64,000 nucleotides of DNA from Glycine soja (taxonomy: Eukaryota > Streptophyta > Magnoliopsida > Fabales > Fabaceae), in the NCBI RefSeq assembly GCF_004193775.1, contig NC_041016.1, positions 30,844,644-30,908,643 of the forward strand, given 5' to 3'. Shown here one piece after another: positions 35,427 through 47,010 of the stretch. Made by a program: the position numbers and the translations under genes. The notes below the pieces were generated by a model. That model was not told where the DNA came from. It ran no database searches and saw only the letters and a program-made list of their open reading frames with translations. Within the stretch, counting starts at the first letter, position 1. The number at the start of each line of letters is the position of its first letter.

Positions 35427-37528
35427 ATTGAATCAGTGGTATAGACTTCTGACTGGCTTATCACACACCAGTTCCCCACTTGGGAATCGGGGTGGCATAG
35501 TTGCACAAAACTTGGTGGGTCTTGAGGGAACTCCTCTTCTATTGCGGCCACCTCCTCCTCGGACACCATTCCAGCGCTGGTGAAACACTGGCTAATACGG
35601 CCGGGCCATACCCTATCCGCCCGAAATCTTGACGGCACGTTCCTCCTCCCCGGCATCCCGGGTTCGTACCCTAATCCATACTTGTATGGATTTCCCTTGA
35701 TATCGACCACGTCGGCATTCCCGAGGCAGTCCTTGCCTAGACCCATTCCGGGCTCAAATCCGTTCCTGAGCATAACACGCGCCACCATTATGGCCGCTTT
35801 GGAGAGAGAAGGTAACGACGGACTCGGTTCCACAGAAACGCAGCTCACCACCTCAAAGGATTGGAAAGCCGTTTCCAATGACTCTTCCGCCGCTTCTACG
35901 TATGGTGCTGAGGAGGGGCAGCTCACTAACATATCCTCTTCACCCGACACTATCACTAAAAGTCCACCCACTGCGAACTTCAATTTCTGGTGAAGCGTTG
36001 AAGGGACCACTCCCAGGGCATGAATCCACGGTCTTCCCAAGAGGCAGCTATAGGCAGGATTTATATCCATTACTTAAAACACCACATTGCAAGTGTGGGG
36101 GCCTATCTGAATCGGAATGTCAATTTCCCCCATTACTTCCCGCCGAGTACCATCAAAGGCCCGCACCACCATCGAGCTCGGTTTTAAACGTGACGCACTA
36201 AAAGGAAGCTTTTCCAAAGTGGTCTTCGGCATTACATTTAAACTCGATCCGTTGTCGATAAGTACCTTTGCGACAACGTGGTCCATACATCTCACCGACA
36301 CATGTAGAGCCTTGTTGTGTCCTCTCCCCTCAACGGGAATCTCTTCTTCCGCAAACGCGATGTAGTTGTTGGTGGTTATATGATTAACGATGCCTTCGAA
36401 ACCCTCCACCGAGATATCATGTGCTACATGGGCATTGTTAAGGACCTTCATCAACAGCGCACGATGAGGCTCAGAGTTTATGAGTAGTTCAAGCAAGGAG
36501 ATCCTTGCTGGAGTTTTATTCAGTTGCTCGACTACCTTAAACTCGCTTTGTTGGATGAGGCGGAGGAACTCATGGGCCTCTTCCAAAGTCACTGTTTTTC
36601 CTTGAAGACCTTCTTTCTTTTCGGCCCCTCTTCCCACTGGAGGATCTACTTCTTTCGAGGGGGTGGCTATGTCTGTGGGCTCTTGGACCATGGGCACTTT
36701 CCCTTTGGAGGGCAATTCCGCCGGGTGAGGGGAAGCGAACACCCGACCACTGCGGGTTATGCCACTGAGGCCGGTGATGTTGGTTACCTTAGCTGATAGG
36801 GAGTCAACTTTGGTTGCAATTCTTTCGTTGGACGCGGGAGGGGTATACTTCCACGGAACGACCTTATTACTTTGATATGCAAATGGCGTTGGTTTGGGCG
36901 CCGTCTGGGGGTATATGGGAGTGGAGCCGGTCCCTTTCCTAGTAAAACATATCACTAGGGCCTTGGGGGTTAAAGGAACCTTCTTCTCTTCCGACTGCAT
37001 GCAAATTTGTGGTTCTTCCCTCCCTCCTATGGACACTTCAAGCTGCCCGCAATCCATGAGCCGCTGAAGCAAGTCTTCCACCGTGCGACAGGTTTCTATG
37101 TCATGCGACTCCCCGAGGTGAAATAAACATTCGTCCCTTTCATCTCCACCTTGGGGGACCATGCATGCCGCTTGTAGTGTTTGATAGATGAAGCGTCTAG
37201 AAGTAACCACTTCTTCTAACCTCTTTGTCCGTGATGGCCCGTCCTCTTCGGCGGCATTCATGCTAGTCCCTCCATGACTAGCTAGCGGGTTGGTTTTAAC
37301 ATTTGGGCCTTCCTCCTGAAACGATAGCCAGCCGACACTAATCAGGTGCTGCACCTTATAATTGAACGGGATGCAGGAGTCAATATTGTGTCTAGGAACT
37401 CCACTATGGTACACACACTTGGCACCCGGGTCATACCACTTGGGGTAGGGTGGCTGGAGAACCTTTCCGGGTATGGCCACCACCAAATGATTCTCCAATA
37501 ATGAAGGCCATAGCTCGGAGTATGCCAT
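35423..37528 (-). pseudogene. Ogre gag C-terminal region and protease with G-patch
   Basis: One minus frame with a single internal TAA (36071-36073). First part: MAYSELWPSLLENHLV and the zinc-knuckle-like CVYHSGVPRHNIDSC (about residue 37), a linker with KVTNITGLSGITRSGRVF, then EFLRLIQQSEFKVVEQLNKT. The aspartic protease has VLIDNGSSLNVMP (D at residue 425, about 36256), the DNG form usual in this lineage, followed by VVRAFDGTRREVMGEIDI. After the stop: [20 protein letters not shown], then a G-patch-like [19 protein letters not shown]. The frame ends at 35423, where the candidate intron begins. The stop is of a type made by one C-to-T change. Confidence 0.88.
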
Positions 37529-37595
37529 CGGAATAGGAGGGAAGTTGTCTTTCGGGTGCTGTGCATATTTATAGGTCGCGCCAGGGGCTGTATTA

Positions 37596-38799
37596 TTAAC
37601 TGGCCGGGGTGCGGCTGGGGCTATGCGTTGGGCCGACGCTCTTTCTGCTGCGGGTGGTCCTTTTACTTGAGTCTTGAGTCGGGAGGGAGTTCCTGGCTCG
37701 GATCAAAAAATTTGGGGGATTGGGCTGGTATGAGCTTTGGATATTTTGGGGTGCTTTCATCCATGTCGGGGCGGTGGTGACTGCGTGGGCATCTCCTTCC
37801 TTTTTCCTCGCGCCCACTACTGGGGCTCTTCTGTTGTTGTTGGGGGCCATATTGGCAGCATATTCGAACTTCCTTTTTCCATCTCTGGGCATATTCCTTA
37901 ATGGACTCATGCTCTCGTTTAGTCATACCCTGAAGCTGGTTCCGATCGGGAGCCATGTCCGTATTGTACTGGTACTGCCTAATGAAGGCAGTTGCCAAGT
38001 CCTTCCATGATCGGATCTGGGAAGCTTCCAGATTGGTATACCATGCTACAGCTGCCCCGGCCAAGCTGTCTTGAAAGAAATGGACCAACAACTTTTCGTC
38101 CGCAGAATACGCCCCCATCTTCCGGCAATACATCCGGAGATGCCCCTTTGGACATGTCGTCCCTTTGTACTTATCAAAGTCTGGTACTTTGAACTTGGGA
38201 GGGATGACGATGTTGGGCATAAGACATAAATCTGCCAAATCCGAGAATGGGTAATTACCGAGGCCCTCGACTGCTCTTAACCTCTCTTCAAGCGCTTCAA
38301 TCTTTCCCTTATCTTCCGCGAAGGGAACAGATTCTTTTACGGGTGTGGGTGAGGCCGGGATATGGCGGACTATGTTCGGCTGGGGTAGTTCATGCGGGGA
38401 TGGATCTTTGAGGTGGAGCAGGGGGCCAAGATGGGTATCTCCTTCCCCATCGTCTTGTCCGGGATAGTCTTCATAAGGTGGGAGTTGCCCCTCAAAAGTA
38501 GGGGCTTGGCTTAAATCTTCCGGAGTGGCACGGGGGGTGAAGTTCGGAGGCAGGCCATAAGGATTAACTTGCGGACTATACCTTCGACCGAACACGGCCG
38601 TGTTTCTGTCTAGGCCCGGATTCAAGGCGGGCTGCAGCACCGGCTCCGCTTCCCTAACTGTACTGGAGGCAGTTGCGGTGGCTTTATCCTCTATGGTTTT
38701 CTGGAGTTTTAACATGACCTCCGAGATGGAAGCCATTTTATCTTTTAAGGCCGATAGATCGGCCTTCATCTGTTCCTGCATGCCCTGTTCATTATCCAT
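37596..38799 (-). pseudogene. Ogre gag with frameshifts
   Basis: The frame starts MDNEQGMQEQMKADLSALKD, a short coiled-coil-like opening, then a Pro-rich stretch. The gag core follows: IPPKFKVPDFDKYKGTTCPK, MGAYSADEKLLVHFFQDSLA, GAAVAWYTNLEASQIRSWKD and KREHESIKEYAQRWK. Near 37890 the family-like text moves from the 38799 frame to the 37910-37596 frame (EYAANMAPNNNRRAPVVGAR, THAVTTAPTW-like). It then moves again to the frame of 37528. So there are two frame changes within gag. Gag forms the particle and packages RNA. Confidence 0.85.
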
Positions 38800-39035
38800 T
38801 TTTCTGGATCGAGTGTTATAGGGGTGCCTTGGTGTTTTCTTAGTTATGATGAAATTCCTAAAGAAATAAACAACGGTGAGTATGCCACCAAAACATGAGT
38901 ATGCAAATGGATGATCGGAGCACTTGGATCCACCCCAAGATTTTTAGATAACGTAATGAGTCCAGAACTTCTCATTTTATAAAAAGAACAATGCTTTCAT
39001 CTAGCCAAGATTATACAAAGGTGTTACAAGAGAAC
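38800..39035 (-). other. Spacer between Ogre ORF1 and gag
   Basis: About 235 bp without a convincing reading frame. A TTATAAAAAG-like stretch sits near 38980. Nothing else seen. Confidence 0.5.
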
Positions 39036-40900
39036 CTAACGATTCCTAATTATATGGGCCATCAAATCTATCATGTGCTGACAGTAATTGATTAGCCCAT
39101 GGATCTCCTCGGGGGCAGTACACACTTCGGCCATGGCTTTTGCTTTGGCTAACAGACGCGGGAGGTCTTGACTTCCATTCAAAGTCAAGGCGAACCTATC
39201 TATCCACATAGTCGCTTCTTGATGCAACGCATCAATCACCCTCCCCTTTGCTTCTTTTTCGGCATACACTTGTGCAAAATCCTCCACTAGCTTTCGTTCA
39301 TGGGCCATGGACTGGTTCAATTCTTCCTTGTATTGCCCTATGATGGCTAGCATGCTTTGCTCCGTGGCTTCCAAGTGTTGAGCCAAACTCCTTTTGGACC
39401 TCGCGCAAGCAACTAACTCTTCTTTTAAGATCATGCCATGCACCCGTGACCGATCTCCTCTCTTTGGAGCTTGAGCTCATTGTTGCTACCCCACAATGCT
39501 CCTCGGAATTTCTCTCGGCCATGTTCCTCCCTGCGGGCCCTTTTGGTTTCATGTTCAAGAGCTCTTGCAGTGGCCGCGTTTTCCTCTTGTAACTCGGTGC
39601 ACTCCTTCCGGATGTGTGTAGCAGCTGATTTGAACTTCTCCTTGGCGAGTCTTGCCTTCCCTAGCTCTAATTTTAGAGCTCGGACTTCTTCATCTTCCTC
39701 CGGAGCTTCGAAGTTCTCCTCATCGATAACTTTCAATTTGGAGAGCCAATCTAAGCCCCGCGTGTGAACTCTTAGCCATCCATGATAACCTCCGATGACA
39801 CCGTTTCGGATGCCTCTAAGCTCCTTGTCTTTCCTCAACGGACTCCTCCACGCCTTGTGGATTCTTTGTATAACCTTGAGACCTTGCATGCCTAGATCCC
39901 TCACAAGGAAAGGCGAGAGACTTTCTTTGGTTAGCGCTCCCCTCATGGGATACCCTAGCTGTCTTATGGCGAGTGCGGGATTATAATTAATACAACCCCT
40001 AGTCCCTATCAGTGGAACATTAGGATAGTCCCCACACGAGAAAAGAACTCCTTCCTTGCCTTCCTTCCAATGAGGAAACCAATTGCTCGTGCCGCCCCCT
40101 ATCTCAGCCAAATGTTGGCCCCCATCGACTCTTCCTTTTTCGGCGCATGAGCGATAGCTTTGAAGCGGACACGGGTGTCTCGTGTCTTGTCGGAATAGGT
40201 GTGAAATCAACCATACACAGAGAGCGGGTAGACAACAGACAATCCGTGCACTGTTTTTCTCACACCTCCGGTCAAAGGTGTCAAACAAATCTGCCAAGAT
40301 AGCTACCACTGGACTTTCCTTGCTATGGTGATATGCGAGGAAAGCATCAATGGCGGCTAAGTCTACCAAGCCGTCAACGTTCGGAAAGAGGACAACCCCA
40401 AAAATCAGCAAGGCTAAAATATCTGCAAACGGGCCCCACTTCTCTTGGCTCGCCATATCCCTTGCCTTTCCTTCCAAGTATTTCCGAGGCAAGCCCACTA
40501 CGCCATTCCGAGTTTGCTTCGTGCGATCCAACTCCTTTGCTGAATCCCCAACCACAACCGCAATCTTGCTCAAGGAAGGAAGAAAACCGGAGAAGAGATA
40601 CGGTTTCCTCCCCCCTAGAGGGCATCCTAATATTTCCTCAAACTCTTCAATAGTTGGGACCATTTGGAAGTCCCCAAACGTGAAACACCTCAACGGCTGG
40701 TCATAGTATTGGGCGAGGGATACGACAGCTTCCGTAAATACCTCCGCTACGGTCAAATCTAGAATCTTCCCGTACACTTTGCGGAAGGCTTGCCTTTGGA
40801 GAGGTCCCATCAATCGTCCTAATTCCTTGAGGCTAGTGACATCTAGACCTTTAACCTTGACTTGATAAAACCTTTTGCCGTTTTGATTTGTCCCCATCAT
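39036..40900 (-). pseudogene. Ogre extra ORF1 (DUF7745-like), frameshifted near its C-terminus
   Basis: A 489-residue frame from the ATG at 40900: FYQVKVKGLDVTSLKELGRL, LDLTVAEVFTEAVVSLAQYY, FQMVPTIEEFEEILGCPL, GVVLFPNVDGLVDLAAIDAF, then CCLPALCVWLISHLF and YRSCAEKGRVDGGQHLAEIG. The text ending EEFEEILGCP and the later W-rich region are typical of the plant-mobile-domain-like protein encoded before gag in Ogre elements, whose role is unknown. The C-terminal ~150 residues are Glu/Lys/Arg-rich coiled coil. Around 39440 the coiled coil continues in another frame to 39036 (EELVACARSKRSLAQHLEAT). One frameshift therefore truncates an otherwise complete ORF. Confidence 0.8.
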
Positions 40901-40905
40901 TTTAC

Positions 40906-41585
40906 CTAAAAAAGGGGTGGATCAAGACTCCGACATGAATGATGCAATGCTTTATGCATGAAACGGAAAGAAAACCACACAAAGGGGTAATTCACACATA
41001 CGAGACCGCAGAGATCCAATTTTAATGCTACGTTTTGGGCATGACGGCGCCTCAACGTAGCATTAAAAAGGTTATGTATTACTCCAAAGAAACCAAACAT
41101 CAAATAGCAAAACTATAAACTAGTGTTATTTACCAAAAATGCATGAGAACAAATGGCACGGAGCGTGTTTGCTCTTTGCCCCTATTTGGGAACCTAAGAC
41201 AATATCTAGGGGTCTCTAATAACTACTCCCCAACAATTCATGACTCACACGGCTGTTTTCTAGAGGTATCATCACTCAAGATAATAATGTTGTGGCGGTA
41301 TGGAATACCAGCGACAACACATTATAAAGAGAGAAAGCTCTAGACGAGGTTTCACTATTATCAAGCAAGTCGGAGACCTAGCATGATAATAGATTCACCT
41401 CCACTCCTTAAATTCCCATGAACTCGGGTATAAGGCCCCTTTTTTACTCAAACCCGTGGGTGCTTAGAATGCAGTGTAAAGAATGCGAAATAGACAATAA
41501 TTATTTACATTTTACACAGTTCAATAAAAGCATACCCAAAGTTTCACAATTCCACAATTCCTAAAATAGGCCTAACTCACAAAAA
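40906..41585 (-). other. Ogre 5' leader with perfect 15-bp hairpin
   Basis: Untranslated leader between primer site and ORF1. It contains a perfect inverted repeat TTTTAATGCTACGTT (41020-41034) / AACGTAGCATTAAAA (41054-41068) with a 19-nt loop. No conserved frame recognised. Confidence 0.7.
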
Positions 41586-41605
41586 GGTCCCCAATGGAGT
41601 CGCCA
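41586..41605 (-). promoter_or_regulatory. Primer binding site, tRNA-Arg type
   Basis: On the minus strand TGGCGACTCCATTGGGGACC begins two bases after the 5' LTR. This is close to the Arg-tRNA-type primer site used by Ogre elements. Confidence 0.75.
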
Positions 41606-41607
41606 AC

Positions 41608-43165
41608 TGTCGCAACATGCCCTTCGCGGGCGAGCGAGGGCGAGGCTCACGGGTGCGCTTTCCAAAGGAGGAAAGATGCGCAGAGTCGCCACCAACGTTT
41701 ATTTGTGGAAAACGTCGGAAAAACCGAAGGAAACTGGTCAAAATGAAAATTCTAAGTTCGGGAGTTGTATTTACGCTTGAGGAAGGTATTAGCACCTCTC
41801 ACGTTTGTCTCAAAGGACAACAACCTATCTTTTAGAATTGTGGAAATTGTGTTACCTTAACTTTTATCTCTTTTTATTTTTTGAGGTCGACAAAAGCGGG
41901 GCTTTTGCTCCTACGTACCCTCCTTTGGAGAGGAAATCAGACCTACGTAGTTCTTCCTTATGCGTTAAACAAGTGATTCTTTTACTTTGAAAGGTGATCA
42001 TTTTAAGGCGTTGGACCTTAAAAATGATCCATTTTTACTTGGTAAGAAACAGAAATGATAAATTTTCAAAATCCTATTTTTGTGGACGAGCTTGACTAGG
42101 CGAGTTGATTTTAGCCTTAGTTTCACTTTAGTTATTTAGTCAATTCAATTAAGAATGAGAAATCCCAAAGAGAAAACGTCTGATTGATCTTTTGCTTTTA
42201 TTTTACTAAAAGGGCATTTTTGATTATTATATTATTATTTTACCTCTTTTTTGATTTCCAACGTGGTTACGGCACGACCGAACGGTCGGAATTCATTTTA
42301 ACCAAAATTAACGGATGATACAATCCAAACGATCGGTGGAAATTTATTTTATTTTTAGATTAAACGAGAAATGACTTAAATAAATGGATTAAGCACGTCA
42401 AAAGGGGGTATAAAAAGTAAATGAAAACGAGAATAAAAATACATGAAACAAAATGTGGACCACCACGGGTACATAGAGTGAATTGAAAAGCTTGGTTTGA
42501 GGTACTTACCCGTTGAAGACTGAAGAAAACTAAGAACGAACGATGAATCTTTGAAGAACGGTCGAGAATCTTCGCGTAATTACTCACGGAAACGTTACGG
42601 AAGCGCCTCGGCTTGGATTTTCTTCACGGAACTAATTTTCCTCAGCAAATTCGAAAGAGAGAGAAGTGCCTAAGGGGCTGAACCCTTTTCTTCTTCACTT
42701 CATCCCCTATTTATAGCAAAATAGGGGAGAAGCTTGCCGCCCAGCTCACCCAGGCGAGCAAGGTTGCTTCCTCCAGAAGCAACAGCCTTCTGGACGAATC
42801 TTCTGGAGGGCCCAAGTGGGCCTGGTTGCTATTTACACCCCCTATTTACTAAATGCACCCCCCTTTCTATTTTTTTGTAATTCTTTTTCCGTAACGTTAC
42901 GAAACTTTACGAATTTCGTAACGATATCTATTTTCCTTCCGCAAGGTTACGAATCCTTACGGATTATGTATTTACTCTTTTTTAGCTTTCGAAGAAGTTA
43001 CGGAAACTCACGGATTGGGCAAAAACACCTCTTTTCGATTTCCGCCACATTACGGAATCTCACGAATCACGCAAGCCTGCTTCCTTTCGATTTCTGAGAC
43101 GTCTCGAGACTTCATTTATTGCACGTCATCAAGTAATAATCCCCGGACGAAATTAGGGTATGACA
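41608..43165 (-). repeat. 5' LTR of the Ogre element
   Basis: 1558-bp direct repeat of 23750-25306. It precedes ORF1 on the minus strand, so it is the promoter LTR. TATA-box-like CTATAAATAG on the minus strand at about 42706-42715. Confidence 0.93.
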
Positions 43166-43169
43166 CTAA

Positions 43170-43430
43170 TAAAAGAGAAGTACTTGGAAAATTCTAAAAT
43201 GCTCTTACCTAAAGCTGCGACACTTGTCCATTTCCATGGTTTTTTGGTCTTTTAGCCCTTCCATTTCCCACTCCCCTGCTTCTTACACGTGTCTGATTTC
43301 CCAAACTCTGCACCTGCTCCCATTTGCTTCTTGCTTCTTTGAGTGGTTACGTGTCTAATTTACCACACTTTGCACCTGCTCCCGTTTGCTTCTTGCTTTT
43401 TTGTGTGGTTAATCGCTTCCATCTTTTCTA
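43170..43430 (+). repeat. Helitron 5' part with short tandem duplication
   Basis: Follows the Ogre target duplication and continues the Helitron 5' end. GCACCTGCTCCCATTTGCTTC and its near copy GCACCTGCTCCCGTTTGCTTC repeat with a ~65-bp period (43311 and 43373). Confidence 0.6.
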
Positions 43431-43436
43431 TCATGC

Positions 43437-43922
43437 ATGCTCCAGTTTGGGGTTTTTCTTCTTCATCTTTCCAGATACAAACGAGGTTTGCCTTTTCTTT
43501 CGGTGCTATTTTCATGTATGCTTTCTTACATGCATGTTAGTTTTTTGTTTTTTCAGTGTTGGACGAGGTTTGGCTTCTCTTCCAGTACTGTTTTCATGCA
43601 TCCTTTCTTACATGCATGTTAGCTTATCGTTTTTCTCTGTTCATGGTACTTTTGCTGTTCTATTTTTTAATGGTAGCTTTGTTGTTGTATTTTATTTTAT
43701 AAATGTGTAACTTTTGACTTCCTGTTATTGATGTTTTTCTTCTTCATTTTTCCAGATATTAACGAGGTTTGCCTTCTTTTTCGGTGCTGTTTTCATGTAT
43801 GGTTTCTTACATGCATGTTAGTTTTTTGTTTTTTTTGTGTTGGACGAGGTTGGGCTTCTCTTTCGGTGCTGTTTTCATGCATACTTTCTTACATGCATGT
43901 TAGCTTATCGTTTTTCTCTGTT
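43437..43922 (+). repeat. Higher-order tandem repeats inside the Helitron
   Basis: Two ~190-bp blocks (about 43451-43645 and 43732-43922) are copies of each other, and each consists of two ~95-bp subunits containing TTTCATG(T/C)AT and TTACATGCATGTTAG. The four subunits make overlapping pseudo-ORFs of repetitive Phe/Leu-rich text. Confidence 0.85.
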
Positions 43923-43929
43923 ATTTTTA

Positions 43930-44625
43930 CCCCAAAAAGTTTCAATTTTTTAGAACAAGCGCAGAAAATAAACTAAAACAGATTTATGGGTACTTGAGAT
44001 TCAACATTTTTACCCCTAAATTTCAAGTTTTTTATTTGTTTAGTCAATGTAGACATTAAAGCAAATGATATATAGTACCAAAATCAATCTGAATTGTTAT
44101 ATTCTTCTTGATAAGATGTTATCTCTATTTAGTTTTATGGTGAATACTAATTTTGCTGATATAGAATAATGATATACAATACCAAAATCAATCTGAACCG
44201 TTATATTCTTCTTCTTGATAAGATGTTGTCTCTATTTAGTTTTATGGTGAATACTAATTTTGTTGATATAGAATATTTTTAATTTTACATGCAGCGAAAA
44301 AAAATTTCATCCCATGATTCAAATTTGTTTTTTGAATAAAGTTTTGTCATCTTAATTTTGCAGGTTAATTTAGAATACCTTGGTAGAGTTGTGTTCAACA
44401 CAAATGGCGGGAATTGATTCGCACACAACTATGATTGATGGCCTGGGTGTTGTTGGATGGGGAGTTTTTCCCCAAAAAGTTTCAATTTTTTAGAACAAGC
44501 GCAGAAAATAGACTAAAACACATTCATGGGTACTTGAGATTCAACATTTCCCCCCTAAATTTCAAGTTTTTCATTTGTTTAGTCAATGTAGACATTAAAC
44601 CAAATGATATACAGTACCAAAATCA
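43930..44625 (+). repeat. Nested duplications upstream of the UBP12-like exons
   Basis: The block beginning CCCCAAAAAGTTTCAATTTT (43930) is repeated at 44470, each about 150 bp long. Between them a ~105-bp unit containing GATAAGATGTT(A/G)TCTCTAT is tandemly duplicated (about 44070-44168 and 44169-44275). The second 150-bp copy runs directly into a UBP12-like exon. Confidence 0.8.
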
Positions 44626-44626
44626 G

Positions 44627-45201
44627 AATTTTGGGGATCCTTTTTTATTTGTTATATATGAGAGTGAGACATTAGCTGATGTCAAATTGCGGATACAGAA
44701 AAAGTTACAAGTTCCAGATGTGGAGTTTTCAAAGGTATGTATGTATGTGTTAATTCAATTATCTGCACTAGCACTACTTTTTAGGCCTTTTAAAGCTTGG
44801 TCAACTTTTTTATGGGAGATTGATGCATATTTTACTAATTATGTTAAAATTTTGTTTTCTCTTCTTCTGCATTGTAGTTAAATTAAACTATTATGTGAAA
44901 GTCTGGTCCATTTGTGTTTCAACCCTGTTTCAATTACTTTCTGGGTGTAGAGCTACCAAGTTTTATTTCAGAATTGATATATTTTTCCTTCTGTTGTTTG
45001 TCTTTCCAGTGGAGGTTTGCATTTGTGTTACATGGTCAAGGGAATCTATTTAGGCATATTGTTTAACTTCTACATGATTAAGTTATTACAAATTTGCACT
45101 GTTTGATTGTTTACAGAAGGGATATATATGGTGCTTGGGAGCAATATCTTGGACTGGAACAGGATGACAGTGCTCCAAAAAGGTCCTATGCAGTCAACTA
45201 G
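44627..45201 (+). pseudogene. Three C-terminal exons of a UBP12/UBP13-like ubiquitin hydrolase
   Basis: Exon 1 (44627-44734, 36 codons) follows an AG and precedes GTATGT: FGDPFLFVIYESETLADVK and IQKKLQVPD. Exon 2 starts at 45010 after TTTCCAG: WRFAFV, then diverged. Exon 3 (45117-45201) follows TTTACAG: DIYGAWEQYLGLEQDDSAPK and RSYAVN, then TAG directly before GTAAAT. These match the last exons of plant UBP12/UBP13, MATH-domain deubiquitinases related to USP7; this part is the C-terminal ubiquitin-like region. The catalytic and MATH domains are absent, and the final exon ends early. Introns are kept, so the piece came from DNA, not mRNA. Its place inside a Helitron suggests gene capture. Confidence 0.85.
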
Positions 45202-46234
45202 GTAAATATTGGGGATTAGCTTCTTTCTTTCCTTTGGGGGATTGCCCAATGTAGTTGTTTAGGTGGTATATATGCACACACTATCGTTTACCCTAAAATG
45301 TGGAACTAGCACATTCATTCAAAATTTAGGGTAGATAAAAACAATAGAAAGAAAAAAGTGGTATTACTTTTTATGCATGGCTAATTAATTATATTTTGTT
45401 ACACCTGAGCTAGTAAGAAAATATAGCAACATAGAATTAGTTTTGAACCTGCAACCATAGATGTTTTGTAGCAATCAAAAACTAAATTGACCATATTTCT
45501 GCAATGTGATTTTAGGAACTTTTAGTCTAGTAATATAAATTGAACTTCTATGAACTGTGGCATATATGGATAGGGTTGAATGGTTTTGGGTTTCTAGAAT
45601 CTAAGTTGCATTGTGGGAAATATTTTGTTAACCCAAATCATCTTGAATGTATTCTAATTGATTACATGTATGAAATTAAACGCATTAAGGTCTACTCCCT
45701 TCGGTCTCAAATTTAAGGGAAAACACTATTTCGTGTTAACTAAGAAAGTTAGTTAACCACATTTAATTGCATCAATCTCAATTAAAAAATACTTTTTTCC
45801 ACAACTTATTGTAAGTGTGTAACTATTGTAAGTATATATCATACAACAATATTTCTTCTTTTCCTCTCTCCATATGCTGTGGTATGTGGCTTACAAAATT
45901 CCATAGTGACTGACAAATTAATATTTCTTTTGTGACTGAGGCAGTATGTTGCATCATTGGCCTGAACCCTTATATATTGCTATGGAAAGCATGTAATGCA
46001 TAGGGATTTCTTATTAACAAAAAAAATTTATACTGAGATCTGCTTATTACCCAACAAAACAAAAGTTTTTGATTTCTTATTTTGTAATTAATTTCTTCAT
46101 GCAGGGTCCCAATGTACAGTGAAGCTAAAGGTTCATTCCACAAGATGTTGCAATCAAGATAATGAAAAAAACTTTCTGTAGAGTTGAGATATTAGACTTA
46201 CAATTTATTTTCTTCCCTAATCCTTTCTATTTAT

Positions 46235-46282
46235 TTTCTGATTTAAAAACAAACTTATAAACTACAGTAGAACAGAGCCTAC

Positions 46283-46334
<52 letters not shown>

Positions 46335-46445
46335 AACAAAACCAAACATTATTTCCTATCTCTTATTATTATTATTTTTATTATTATTATTATTATTATG
46401 TAGACTTTGTTCTTTTATAGTTTCTTAGTTTGTTTTCTAATCAGA
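46235..46445. repeat. Palindrome with (AAT)n / (ATT)n arms
   Basis: The left arm AACAGAGCCTACATAATAAT runs into an (AAT)n tract. The right arm (ATT)n then ATGTAGACTTTGTTC is its inverse, and sequence outside pairs as well (AAAACAAAC / GTTTGTTTT). Confidence 0.75.
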
Positions 46446-46799
46446 AAATAAATTGTTGCTTTGTTGAGTGGATGTGCAAGTTAAGGTGCAATATCAGCAA
46501 AAGGTAACTCTTTTTTCTTTCATTTTCTATCATTTTTATCATGGTTTTCTTTCTCTTATATGTTACAAATGACAGACATACATGACATTTCAATGCATGT
46601 GTAGAATAGGCTTAAAAACCTTATACCCAAAACTATGATACTTCAACATTCCACTTTGCTATTGTATGTTTGGTTTCTTTGGGTTCCTTAAATAAAATAT
46701 TCACTTTGGGAAGTGGTTCATCTTTTGTAGATATTAAGAAATCAAAATTTTAGTTGCTTATATTTTCCGTACTCATAGGAATGTCCTTATGTTTATATT

Positions 46800-46810
46800 T
46801 TGGTTTTGTT

Positions 46811-46850
<40 letters not shown>

Positions 46851-47010
46851 GTAGGCTCTGTTCTTCTATAGTTTCTTAGTTTGTTTTCTAATCAGAAAAA
46901 TAAATTATTGCTTCGTTGGATGGATGTGCAACTAGAGGTGCAATATCAACAAAAGGTAACTTTTTTTCTTTCATTTGTTGTAATTTTTATCATGTTTTTC
47001 TTTCTCTTAT
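46800..47010 (+). repeat. Third, direct copy of the (ATT)n palindrome arm
   Basis: GGTTTTGTTTCATTATTATT, then ATGTAGGCTCTGTTCTTC, TAGTTTCTTAGTTTG and GGTGCAATATCAACAAAAGG repeat the right arm and flank at 46375-46570, and the left arm in inverted sense. Confidence 0.75.

Larger units (their letters stand above)
23750..43165 (-). mobile_element. Ogre/Tat-type Ty3/gypsy retrotransposon, 19.4 kb
   Basis: Two ~1.56-kb LTRs (23750-25306 and 41608-43165) begin TGTCGCAAC and end GTATGACA on the + strand. They are flanked by the 5-bp target duplication CTAAT (23745-23749, 43166-43170). All coding frames are on the minus strand: extra ORF1, gag, protease, RT, RNase H, second RNase H, integrase, then an extra 3' ORF. 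Great length, the ORF before gag, an Arg-type primer site, a candidate intron between protease and RT, and a minisatellite in the 3' region are established Ogre/Tat traits. In the first ~430 bp of the LTRs I count nine substitutions (about 2%), so insertion is fairly recent. Stops and frameshifts in every gene suggest dependence on other copies. Confidence 0.93.

Noticed and set aside
43324..43976. 128- and 82-codon Phe-rich + frames
   Set aside because: Produced by the Helitron tandem repeats; periodic low-complexity text.
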